A stretch of DNA of 64,000 bases from the NCBI RefSeq assembly GCF_017354945.1, contig NZ_CP071503.1:4092001-4156000 (forward strand), written 5' to 3'. Within the stretch, counting starts at the first letter, position 1. The number at the start of each line of letters is the position of its first letter. Of the stretch, positions 1 through 7,493 are shown one piece after another. The stretch comes from Shewanella avicenniae (GTDB taxonomy: Bacteria > Pseudomonadota > Gammaproteobacteria > Enterobacterales > Shewanellaceae). A program made the position numbers and the translations under genes. The notes beneath the pieces were generated by a model. The model worked only from the letters and a program-made list of their open reading frames with translations. It was not told the origin of the DNA and searched no databases.

Positions 1-280
1 TGTTACAGGCGATATCGAGCCGACCATATTGGTTCACGGCGTATTGCACCAGCGCTTCGGCATCGGCGGCTTTCGAAACATCGGCACGTTTAAAGGTGGC
101 GGTACCGCCGTTTTCAGCAATCAATGCCGCGGTTTCTCTACCATTGTCTTCGTTGATATCAGAGACCACGACCTTAGCGCCCGCGTTACCATAATGCAGT
201 GCGATTGAGCGACCTAAGCCTGCACCGGCGCCGGTCACGATAGCCACTTTGTCTTGTAAAAATTGATTCGTGTTAGACAT
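1..280 (-). CDS. SDR-family oxidoreductase, partial (N-terminal 93 residues)
   Basis: Only the N-terminal 93 residues are in the window; the rest lies before base 1. The start is the ATG at 280-278. The protein opens with a Rossmann nucleotide-binding loop (VTGAGAGLGRS) and continues through an acidic residue after beta-2 (SDINED) and the ADVS motif, all typical of classical short-chain dehydrogenase/reductases that use NAD(P)H. The catalytic Ser-Tyr-Lys is not visible. A second SDR of the same type lies upstream in the same orientation, 111 bp away, so the two may be co-transcribed. Substrate is unknown; fatty-acid, alcohol or sterol-type substrates are all possible for this family. Confidence 0.85.
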   Translation of the reverse strand, partial: MSNTNQFLQDKVAIVTGAGAGLGRSIALHYGNAGAKVVVSDINEDNGRETAALIAENGGTATFKRADVSKAADAEALVQYAVNQYGRLDIACN

Positions 281-301
281 ATTTATGCCCTCGCTTTTTG
301 C

Positions 302-330
302 AAGGTGTTAAAGCTATCGTTCAACACCTT
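302..330. repeat. Inverted repeat between the two SDR genes
   Basis: Eight-base arms AAGGTGTT (302-309) and AACACCTT (323-330) surround a 13-base loop. There is no T-run on either side, so it is not an obvious intrinsic terminator. It lies in the 5' leader of the downstream SDR gene and could be an operator or an mRNA hairpin. Confidence 0.4.
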
Positions 331-391
331 ACTGTATGATTTGGAGTTAAAAATTTTGTTAACTGCCACAGCACATAGTGGCAATTAGGTG

Positions 392-1156
392 CTAGTGAGC
401 AGTTTGACCACCATCGACTAAGTAAACTTGGCCAGTGACAAAGCTTGCGGCTGGAGAACATAGGAACAAGACAGTACCGCTCATTTCAGCAGGTTCTGCT
501 GGGCGGCCGATGGGGCTGTTGGCCATCAAGGCTTCAACAAATTTAGGGTCTTTTAACCAACGTTCGGTCATAGGGGAAGCAACGAGACCTGGCGCCAAGG
601 CGTTAACACGAATACCTTGGCGAGCGTAATCCAGCGCAGCGGCTTTGGTTAAACCGACCACCCCGTGTTTCGCGGCCACATAGGGCGCCATACCGGGATC
701 GGCCACCACACCAGCGACTGACGCAGTGTTCACAATCGCACCACCACCGGTTTTCAGCATGGCTTCGATCTCATATTTCATGCTGAGGAACACGCCTTTC
801 AGGTCAACACCGATTACGCGATCAAAATCCGCTTCGGATTGTTCAAACAGTGGAGCTGTGGGTGGCAGAATGCCGGCATTATTAAAGGCTGCATCGATTT
901 TGCCGTATTGTTTAACAGCAGCAGCCACCAAATTTTGCACCGATTCGGCTTGGCTAACGTCGGTTTTAACGTACAGCGCACTGCCGCCGTTATTCACAAT
1001 CTCTGCCACAGTTTGTTCGGCGCGAGGATCAACGTCGCCTATCACCACATTGGCACCTTGTTCGGCAAAGGCTTGCGCGGTGGCTTTACCAATCCCTGTT
1101 GCAGCACCGGTTATCACCACGGTTTTACCTGCATAACTTAATAAATTTGTACTCAT
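392..1156 (-). CDS. SDR-family NAD(P)-dependent oxidoreductase
   Basis: A complete classical short-chain dehydrogenase of 254 residues. The reading frame is open 37 codons further upstream, but the ATG at 1156 is chosen because GGAAAGGTGATGTT provides a good ribosome-binding site. Visible motifs: TGxxxGIG cofactor loop (residues 17-23), NNAG (92-95), and the catalytic Ser146, Tyr159 and Lys163 (YVAAK). The C-terminus (GQVYLVDGGQTAH) is the usual SDR ending. Length fits the 250-residue family norm. It is followed by another SDR on the same strand and is divergent from a LysR-type gene, which may control it. Substrate cannot be inferred from sequence. Confidence 0.9.
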   Translation of the reverse strand: MSTNLLSYAGKTVVITGAATGIGKATAQAFAEQGANVVIGDVDPRAEQTVAEIVNNGGSALYVKTDVSQAESVQNLVAAAVKQYGKIDAAFNNAGILPPTAPLFEQSEADFDRVIGVDLKGVFLSMKYEIEAMLKTGGGAIVNTASVAGVVADPGMAPYVAAKHGVVGLTKAAALDYARQGIRVNALAPGLVASPMTERWLKDPKFVEALMANSPIGRPAEPAEMSGTVLFLCSPAASFVTGQVYLVDGGQTAH

Positions 1157-1303
1157 AACATCACCTTTCCATTGACGGCACACTGGCCAACGCAGTCTTC
1201 GCGCGCTAGGTGCTGATTGATGCTGAAGTCGGTCGAGCCAAACTGAATTTGCCTGCATTGGGCTCAACAGTCGAAGAGGCTCAACCTCTATCTATTCAAT
1301 TCA

Positions 1304-1326
1304 AAATGTGATCATCATCACTATTT
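1304..1326. promoter_or_regulatory. CRP-like binding site
   Basis: TGTGA (1307-1311), six bases, then TCACT (1318-1322), flanked by AAA and TTT. This matches 9 of 10 core positions of the CRP consensus TGTGA-N6-TCACA. It lies in the divergent region between the SDR gene and the LysR-type gene, about 150 bp from the SDR start and 90 bp from the LysR start. Binding itself is inference. Confidence 0.5.
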
Positions 1327-1410
1327 GTGGTCACTTTATTATGTTACCGACGCCTCTACCAATTGTTTAAAAGCCTGATACCATAGTTAAAAAGTATGGG
1401 AGCATGAGAA

Positions 1411-2283
1411 ATGGAACTTCGACATTTACGCTACTTCATCACCATTGCTGACACAGGCAGCTTTACCGAAGCAGCCAATCGGCTCTATACGGTGCAACCG
1501 TCGTTAAGTCGGCAAATTAAAGACTTGGAAAGCTATGTCGGCACACCGCTGTTAGTTCGTGGTCATCGCCAAGTGAGCCTGACCGAAGCAGGTAAAGTAT
1601 TTTTGGATGAAAGCCGCTTGGTGCTTGCACAGTGTGAGCGGGCGGTTGAGCGGGCACGGCAAGTGGCTAAAGGGGCAGCCGCACAGTTTGTCGCGGGGTT
1701 TGACTATGGTTTGGAGCACAAATATCTGGCGCGTGTATCGTCGATAGTGCAGCAAGCTTCGCAGGTGGATTTGGTGGTGCGCAGTTTGCCCGCCCCCACC
1801 TTGCTGGATGAAGTACTCGCTGGAAAAATCGACGTTGCCTTTGTTCCTCCTAGACCTGATATGTATGGTTTTAATTTTAGAATATTAGGTCACTCGCCGC
1901 TGATTGCGGCAATGCATCGCGACCATCCGCTGGCTCAGCAAGCGCAGCTCAGCGCCACGGAGTTAATCAACCAGCCGATAGTCAGTGCCACCGCGGAGTT
2001 TGGCCCGGCGCTGCATCAAGCTAGTGTCGAGTTTGGCCACCGCAACGGCGTCAATCTCACGCTAAGTCACCAAGCAGAAACGCTGACCATGGCGATATCG
2101 CTAGTGCAGTCAGTCAAGCACGTGGCCTTACTGCCCTATTACAGCCGACATCTGTTTCCGAGCAACATTATTACCGTGGAACTCGCTGGCAATGTGCCAC
2201 AAGTGCCTTATGCGATGGTGTGGCAAGCGAATAACCACTGCGAGGCAATAAACACAATGTTGCAGCAGTTTGCGGCCGAATAA
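1411..2283 (+). CDS. LysR-family transcriptional regulator
   Basis: A 290-residue LysR-type regulator of standard length. Residues 1-60 form the winged helix-turn-helix (start MELRHLRYF, then TGSFTEAANRLYTVQPSLSRQI), and residues from about 90 form the periplasmic-binding-like effector domain. A GGAG element sits nine bases before the ATG. LysR regulators usually control a divergently transcribed neighbour, which here is the SDR gene at 392-1156; the molybdenum hydroxylase genes downstream converge on it. The effector is unknown, and assigning the SDR pair as target is inference. Confidence 0.93.
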   Translation: MELRHLRYFITIADTGSFTEAANRLYTVQPSLSRQIKDLESYVGTPLLVRGHRQVSLTEAGKVFLDESRLVLAQCERAVERARQVAKGAAAQFVAGFDYGLEHKYLARVSSIVQQASQVDLVVRSLPAPTLLDEVLAGKIDVAFVPPRPDMYGFNFRILGHSPLIAAMHRDHPLAQQAQLSATELINQPIVSATAEFGPALHQASVEFGHRNGVNLTLSHQAETLTMAISLVQSVKHVALLPYYSRHLFPSNIITVELAGNVPQVPYAMVWQANNHCEAINTMLQQFAAE

Positions 2284-2298
2284 GCCGAAACCGATAAA

Positions 2299-2321
2299 AA
2301 AGCCGCTGAATCAGCGGCTTT
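2299..2321. terminator. Bidirectional intrinsic terminator
   Basis: A nine-base-pair GC-rich stem (AGCCGCTGA / TCAGCGGCT) with a one-base loop, flanked by an A-run on the left and TT on the right. It lies between the convergent LysR gene and the hydroxylase large-subunit gene and probably ends both transcripts. Confidence 0.7.
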
Positions 2322-2339
2322 GGTGAGTTGCGAGATCAA

Positions 2340-4502
2340 CTAAGCAAACATCTCGGGTTTGATCGGCAAGCTGCGTACCCGTTTACCGGTTGCTACGAAG
2401 AGTGCATTACACAACGCGGGGATCACCGGCGGTAATGCCGGTTCGCCAAGCCCAGTAGTAGGGTTGTTGCTCTTGATAAACTCCACTTCAACGGCTGGGG
2501 TCGCCTTCATGGTGATGATTTTGTGCTGATGGTAGTTGCTAACTTGCGCGCCACCGTCAATCTTCACCTCTTGATACAGCGCTTGCGATAAGCCCTCAAG
2601 CACAGAACCTTGGACTTGGTGCATGGCGCCACTTGGATTGACAATAAATTCGCCGACATCGCCCACAGCCCAGACTTTTTCAACCGTTACTTCGCCCTGG
2701 GCATTGACGCTGGCCTGTACCACCTCAGCAAAGTAACCCGCATGGCTGTAATAGCAAGCAATGCCCTTGCCGTGAGACTTAGGCACGGCTTTGCCCCAAT
2801 CACTGATTTCCGCCACACGGGTGAGCACCGCAGCCATCCGTTGTGGCGAAAAGCCACCTTGCGGCGCGGCATCAGCACGACCTAACAAGGCAAGTTGGAA
2901 CGCCAATGGATCTTGCCCTGCAGCATGCGCGACTTCATCCAACATACACTGGAAGACAAAACCCATGGCATTACTGGTTGGCGCGCGTAACCAACCGGTC
3001 GGGATCTGCGCCTCAATCAAAGATTGGCCAAATTGCAGATGCGGCACAAAGCCGGTGGGGAACTCGGCTGCGTGCATTCCCGCCGCCAACAGCATGCGGC
3101 CATTTTTGCCGAAACTCACAAAATGATCGCTAAAGGCCAGTAACTGCCCGTTGCCATCAAGCCCTGCCTTAAATTTGTGATAGCCGCCGGGACGATAGTA
3201 GTCGTGCTGAAAATCATCCTGCCGATTCCACAGCAGCTTGACCGGCACGCCCACGGCTTTGGCAATGATCGCCGCCTCGGCCATGTAATCGTTAAACAAA
3301 CGGCGCCCAAAACCGCCGCCCATGCGAGTGATATTCACGGTGACATCACTAATATCAACGCCGATAGCGGCCGCCGCTTGGCGCTGACCGCTGGCGGGGC
3401 TTTGGGTTGGCGCCCATAGGGTTAAATGGCCATCGTGCCAATGAGCAGTACAGTTGATCGGTTCTAACTGACCATGCGCGATAAAGGGGTAGGAATATTC
3501 CGCTTCAACCAATTTGGCCGCTGCGGCAAAGGCTTTGTCTACATCGCCCACATTCTGGGCAATTTGCGTTGGCGCTTGCTGCCACAACTGCTGCGCTTGT
3601 TTATCAAAATCAGCACTATTTTGCTGTTTAGCTGGGCCTTCGTCCCAAGTCACCTTGAGTTGTCGACGCGCTTTTTCGGCTTGCCACCAGCTGTCTGCCA
3701 CTATCACCACGCCGCTATCGACACTGCTGGAATCCACCACAAAGGCATGGCGAATACTGGGCATGGCTTTAATGGGGGCTAAGTCGACCTGCGCCACTTT
3801 GCCGCCAAACACAGGGCATTTATCAAACACCGCATGCAGCATGCCCGGCAGCTCAACATCAATGCCAAATAACGGCCGACCGTTAACCAAGGCGTCGTTA
3901 TCCACCCCTGCGGTGAACTGGCCGATCACGGTAAAATTCGCTGGGTCTTTGAGGGAAACTGCCGCTAAATCTGGCGTCTTTTGTTTGGCGGCTTTACTCG
4001 CCAATTGCGCGTAGCTTAGCTGTCGACCTGATGCGGCATGATAAACCATGCCCGCTTTGGTGGTCAGCGCTGCCAGTTCAACCTGCCACTCCTCTGCGGC
4101 GGCGTGCAATAGCATCTGCCTTGCTGCAGCGCCGATGCGACGATGCTCATCTAAGTGCGCCGGCGTGCTGCGACTGCCACCGGCCGACTGTCGTCCAAAC
4201 TCAGCACTGAGTGGCGCTTGCAGTACACTCACCTGTGCCCAATCAGCGTCGAGTTCTTCGCAAATGACCATCGGAAGTGAGGTTTTAATCCCTTGGCCGA
4301 TTTCCGGCGCTACCGACATGATTTCAATCACGCCCGCGGCTGTGATCCGCACATGGGCACTCAGTACGGCCATTGCGGGAGTTGAGGGAGTGTCGGCAGC
4401 AACACCGAGCTTAGGCAGATACAAACCGAGAAATAAGCCACCACCAACAGCAGCACTGGCTTTAAGAAAATGACGTCGTTCAAGATTAAGAGAGCTGGTC
4501 AT
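2340..4502 (-). CDS. Molybdopterin-binding aldehyde/isoquinoline oxidoreductase large subunit
   Basis: A 720-residue protein of the xanthine-dehydrogenase family, closest in layout to the IorB-type (isoquinoline 1-oxidoreductase beta) large subunits. The N-terminus has a Tat signal (RRHFLK at residues 9-14, then a hydrophobic stretch), so the folded molybdenum-cofactor protein should be exported to the periplasm. The GGGFGRR motif in the middle is a molybdopterin contact, and GLGEP near the C-terminus carries the conserved catalytic glutamate. It starts three bases after the stop of the 2Fe-2S subunit gene, so the two form an operon. No cytochrome electron-acceptor subunit or dedicated maturation chaperone is in the window. 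Such enzymes hydroxylate N-heterocycles or oxidise aldehydes; the substrate is unknown. Confidence 0.9.
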   Translation of the reverse strand: MTSSLNLERRHFLKASAAVGGGLFLGLYLPKLGVAADTPSTPAMAVLSAHVRITAAGVIEIMSVAPEIGQGIKTSLPMVICEELDADWAQVSVLQAPLSAEFGRQSAGGSRSTPAHLDEHRRIGAAARQMLLHAAAEEWQVELAALTTKAGMVYHAASGRQLSYAQLASKAAKQKTPDLAAVSLKDPANFTVIGQFTAGVDNDALVNGRPLFGIDVELPGMLHAVFDKCPVFGGKVAQVDLAPIKAMPSIRHAFVVDSSSVDSGVVIVADSWWQAEKARRQLKVTWDEGPAKQQNSADFDKQAQQLWQQAPTQIAQNVGDVDKAFAAAAKLVEAEYSYPFIAHGQLEPINCTAHWHDGHLTLWAPTQSPASGQRQAAAAIGVDISDVTVNITRMGGGFGRRLFNDYMAEAAIIAKAVGVPVKLLWNRQDDFQHDYYRPGGYHKFKAGLDGNGQLLAFSDHFVSFGKNGRMLLAAGMHAAEFPTGFVPHLQFGQSLIEAQIPTGWLRAPTSNAMGFVFQCMLDEVAHAAGQDPLAFQLALLGRADAAPQGGFSPQRMAAVLTRVAEISDWGKAVPKSHGKGIACYYSHAGYFAEVVQASVNAQGEVTVEKVWAVGDVGEFIVNPSGAMHQVQGSVLEGLSQALYQEVKIDGGAQVSNYHQHKIITMKATPAVEVEFIKSNNPTTGLGEPALPPVIPALCNALFVATGKRVRSLPIKPEMFA

Positions 4503-4505
4503 CGG

Positions 4506-4973
4506 TTAGCCCTCCTTCACGGCGTCAGCCGCTTGATGAATCGCCGCACGAATACGGTGATAAGTGGCACAACGGCACAGGTTGCGGCTCATGCCAGAGT
4601 CAATCTGCTGATCGGTGGGCTGTGGAAACTGCTTCAGTAACGACACCGCCGCCATGATCTGCCCTGCTTGGCAGTAACCACACTGCGGCACATCGAGAAT
4701 CTTCCACGCCTGCTGCACTTTTTGACCGACCGCATCGGCGCTGATGCCTTCAATTGTGGTGATCGATTTGTTGCCGATGGCACTAATTGGCGTAACGCAA
4801 CTACGAATCGGCTTACCATCGAGATGCACGGTGCAGGCACCACACTGCGACATACCACAACCAAATTTGGTGCCCTTGAGATTGAGCGTATCGCGTAACA
4901 CCCACAGCAGCGGCGTATCGGGGTCGACCTCCGCCTGTAGCTGTTTACCGTTAATGGACAACGCGTATTTCAT
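4506..4973 (-). CDS. 2Fe-2S subunit of molybdenum hydroxylase
   Basis: A 155-residue iron-sulfur subunit (IorA/CoxS type). The N-terminal plant-ferredoxin-like cluster ligands are Cys39, Cys44, Cys47 and Cys59 (CGMSQCGAC), and the C-terminal helical 2Fe-2S domain ligands are Cys98, Cys101, Cys133 and Cys135 (CGYC, CRC). It passes electrons from the molybdenum site of the large subunit encoded just downstream to an acceptor not encoded here. It has no signal peptide, so it probably travels with the Tat-signal-bearing large subunit, as known for this family. The start is preceded by GGAGG (TTAAGGAGGATGTA). Confidence 0.93.
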   Translation of the reverse strand: MKYALSINGKQLQAEVDPDTPLLWVLRDTLNLKGTKFGCGMSQCGACTVHLDGKPIRSCVTPISAIGNKSITTIEGISADAVGQKVQQAWKILDVPQCGYCQAGQIMAAVSLLKQFPQPTDQQIDSGMSRNLCRCATYHRIRAAIHQAADAVKEG

Positions 4974-5264
4974 TACATCCTCCTTAATTGCTGCTCAGAC
5001 AGCGTTTACTGAGGTTGAATCCTGCCGTTCCCACCCAACGTTAGTGATCCAGATCAGTGTCTAAATTTAAAGCAGTTCTAACAGATATGCCCGCATTACT
5101 CAAAATGAAAGGTGTTTCTAAATTAGTCAGCTGGCGACAGTCATGGAGCTTGATGATGAATTGGTCGCACAAGTGTCATACAAATCGGGGTTTGGCTGGT
5201 CAAATGCAGCAATAACGCTTAGTATGCTCAAAGCGCAAACAAGGAGTCTCGGGAGTACCTATTC

Positions 5265-5945
5265 ATGGGCATCAGAGCCATTATCGTTGACACAGCAGGC
5301 ACCACCACAGATCACGCCTTTATTCATGACGTGCTGTTTCCCTATTCTATTCAAGCCATGCCGACGTATCTGGCACAGCACAAAGATGATGTGCTCGTGG
5401 ATAACTGTATTTGCGACACGCGCGAAATGGCACTTGAAGATGACGCATCGCTGGAGCGTGTTGCCGAGATTTTGCAGCAGTGGGTCAAAGAAGACCGTAA
5501 AGCCACGCCGCTGAAAACCTTGCAAGGGCTAATTTGGAAAGAAGGCTACGCCAAAGGCGAGTTTACCGGCCATATCTTCCCTGACTTTATTGATGCAGCT
5601 AACCGCTTTAAAGCCCGCGGCATTCGTTTGTATAGCTTCTCGTCTGCTTCGGTGGAAGCGCAAAAGCTGCTGTTTAGCCATAGTGATGGCGGTGATTTAA
5701 CCGAAGTCTTCAATGGCCATTTTGATACCCGTACCGGTGGCAAATTGGACAAGCAAGCCTACAGCAACATCATTAACACCATCAGCATGGCGCCGAAGCA
5801 AGTGCTGTTCATCTCTGACTTTGCTGACGAACTCAAAGCAGCACAAGCTGCAGGCATGCAAACCTGCCAGATGATCCGCGACCCAGCCGAAGCCGCAGGC
5901 AGTTTCCGTCATATTCGCAGCTTTAACGATCTGCAACTGAACTAA
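5265..5945 (+). CDS. mtnC: Acireductone synthase (enolase-phosphatase E1)
   Basis: A 226-residue HAD-superfamily enzyme of methionine salvage. It enolises and then dephosphorylates 2,3-diketo-5-methylthiopentyl-1-phosphate to give acireductone. Motif I is DTAGTTTD near residue 9, followed by the family-typical HDVLFPYS; SFSSASVEAQ is motif II and FISDFADEL is motif III. A strong GGGAG ribosome-binding site precedes the ATG. No other mtn genes are in the window, so the gene stands alone here. It is divergent from the molybdenum hydroxylase operon across about 290 bp. Confidence 0.93.
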   Translation: MGIRAIIVDTAGTTTDHAFIHDVLFPYSIQAMPTYLAQHKDDVLVDNCICDTREMALEDDASLERVAEILQQWVKEDRKATPLKTLQGLIWKEGYAKGEFTGHIFPDFIDAANRFKARGIRLYSFSSASVEAQKLLFSHSDGGDLTEVFNGHFDTRTGGKLDKQAYSNIINTISMAPKQVLFISDFADELKAAQAAGMQTCQMIRDPAEAAGSFRHIRSFNDLQLN

Positions 5946-5964
5946 GCTCAACTGCCGTAAACAG

Positions 5965-5989
5965 AAGGATGGCCTAGCCATCCTTTTTT
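5965..5989 (+). terminator. Intrinsic terminator after mtnC
   Basis: A nine-base-pair stem AAGGATGGC / GCCATCCTT with a three-base loop, followed by a run of six T residues. It begins 19 bases after the mtnC stop codon. Confidence 0.85.
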
Positions 5990-6095
5990 GTTACAGATCA
6001 AAGGTAAATAATTCCCCGCTTACGCAGTGTTCACCTTGCAACAGCCGAGGTTTTAATTACACTGGGCAACGATATTTTCACTAGACATGCTTTGA

Positions 6096-7022
6096 GTGCC
6101 AATGTTGAGACGACTTATTACAGCCAGCCTCAGTTGCTTCATGCTGCTCACCAGTGCAGTTTATGCAGCGACCCAACCCTCTGAACAAGCGTTAGTGGCC
6201 TCGCAGAGTGCCATGCTAGTTGACCTCGACACGGGTAAAACCCTCTATGCTGAAGCGCCTAATTTGGTCACGCCAATCGCCTCCGTCAGCAAGTTGATGA
6301 CGGCATTGGTGGTGCTGGATGCAGGTTTGCCGCTAAACGAACGCATCACCGTGGATGTTAGCCAATCACCGATGATGCAAAACGTGGTGTCGCGTATCCG
6401 CCTTGGCAGTAACTTAACGCGTAAAGAAGCCTTATCGCTGGCATTGATGGCCTCAGAAAACCGTGCCGCGACCACGCTGGCGCATCATTATCCTGGCGGT
6501 TACCAAGCCTTTGTTAAGGCGATGAATGCCAAAGCAAAAGCGCTGGGAATGAACAATAGCATGTTTGAAGAGCCGACCGGTTTGTCGCCGCACAACGTAT
6601 CTACTGCGGCGGATCTCATTAAGCTGCTCATTGCATTAAAAAAATACCCAGTTATTGGTGAACTGAGTGTGGCCAAAAATCGTAGCGTGACGTTTCATAA
6701 ACCACGTTACAGCATGGCGTTTTACAACACCAATCCCTTGGTCAACCGCAAGGGCTGGCACATCAGTTTGACCAAAACCGGTTACACCGATGAAGCGGGT
6801 CATTGCTTGGCGATGCTCACAAAGATGGGGAATCGCAATGTCGCCTTTGTCGCGCTCGATTCCTTTGGCAAATACACCCACATCGCCGATGCTAACCGCT
6901 TAAAGCTATGGCTAACCACCGGCAAAAGTAACCGAGTGCCCGCTGAGGCGCTGCAATACAAGATGAACAAGCGCGCCGAACATGCGCAGCAAGTGGGCAA
7001 ACAGCAACTGGCAATTCCTTAG
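6096..7022 (+). CDS. pbpG: D-alanyl-D-alanine endopeptidase (PBP7-type)
   Basis: A periplasmic penicillin-binding protein of the S11 peptidase family, which cleaves D-Ala-meso-DAP cross-links in peptidoglycan. A signal peptide covers roughly the first 25 residues (hydrophobic stretch ending AVYA). The active-site motifs are SxxK at 63-66 (SVSK), SxN at 120-122 (SEN) and KTG at 227-229. The 308-residue length fits PbpG and is shorter than DacA-type carboxypeptidases, as it lacks their C-terminal beta-domain. The start may be the GTG at 6096 or the ATG at 6102; neither has a clear ribosome-binding site. Confidence 0.9.
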   Translation: MPMLRRLITASLSCFMLLTSAVYAATQPSEQALVASQSAMLVDLDTGKTLYAEAPNLVTPIASVSKLMTALVVLDAGLPLNERITVDVSQSPMMQNVVSRIRLGSNLTRKEALSLALMASENRAATTLAHHYPGGYQAFVKAMNAKAKALGMNNSMFEEPTGLSPHNVSTAADLIKLLIALKKYPVIGELSVAKNRSVTFHKPRYSMAFYNTNPLVNRKGWHISLTKTGYTDEAGHCLAMLTKMGNRNVAFVALDSFGKYTHIADANRLKLWLTTGKSNRVPAEALQYKMNKRAEHAQQVGKQQLAIP

Positions 7023-7060
7023 CCGGTCAGGCATTACTAGGGTGATTTAGCCCAAAATGA

Positions 7061-7093
7061 AAACGGCGCCAAGTTCACCCTTAGGCGCCGTTT
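7061..7093. terminator. Bidirectional terminator between pbpG and the TRAP operon
   Basis: Ten-base arms AAACGGCGCC (7061-7070) and GGCGCCGTTT (7084-7093) with a 13-base loop. A and T tracts flank the stem, and it lies between convergent genes. Confidence 0.75.
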
Positions 7094-7094
7094 G

Positions 7095-7493
7095 TTATTT
7101 TGTCAGAGAGGATTGCTGACATCCCCACAACTCGACCGCTGCAACCGCGGCTTCGGGTGGGCCAATCCAATGGCTCATTGGCTGACATTTGCCAGCAAAG
7201 CAGAGTTGATAGTCGCCAGCTTCAGGGGTTCGCCCCAGCTTCAACACGGGAATCGGTGCTAACTGAGGTTGATAGTTCCAGCTATCATCATAAAACTTAG
7301 CGCCGTCGGGGATCTCCATCCCCGCACCAGTGCCTTGCACACTCGCCTGCAAGATCTGTAACCCTTGCGGTGTAAGCTGGTAGTCTTCTTGCCAGACGAT
7401 TTTCTCCACCGTATGACGCCAGCTCAGGGTGAACTGCTGTTGCGGCAGTTCAGCCCATACTTGTCCAGCTAAGCCTAAGCACAATCCCAACAT
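7095..7493 (-). CDS. DUF1850 domain protein of the TRAP operon
   Basis: A 132-residue protein with an N-terminal hydrophobic stretch ending at about residue 14 (VWA), consistent with export. It resembles the DUF1850 family, which is repeatedly encoded beside TAXI-type TRAP transporters with 4TM/12TM fused permeases. Its start codon overlaps the stop codon of the permease gene, so translation is probably coupled. Its function is unknown; a role in transporter assembly or substrate handling in the periplasm is inference from context. Confidence 0.75.
   Translation of the reverse strand: MLGLCLGLAGQVWAELPQQQFTLSWRHTVEKIVWQEDYQLTPQGLQILQASVQGTGAGMEIPDGAKFYDDSWNYQPQLAPIPVLKLGRTPEAGDYQLCFAGKCQPMSHWIGPPEAAVAAVELWGCQQSSLTK

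Noticed and set aside
5044..5060. CRP-like sequence between the molybdenum hydroxylase operon and mtnC
   Set aside because: AGTGA-N6-TCAGT matches only 7 of 10 core positions, including a wrong outer base on each side.
5143..5514. A 123-codon plus-strand frame overlapping the start of mtnC
   Set aside because: It is mostly the mtnC sequence in another frame with no ribosome-binding site or recognisable protein motif.
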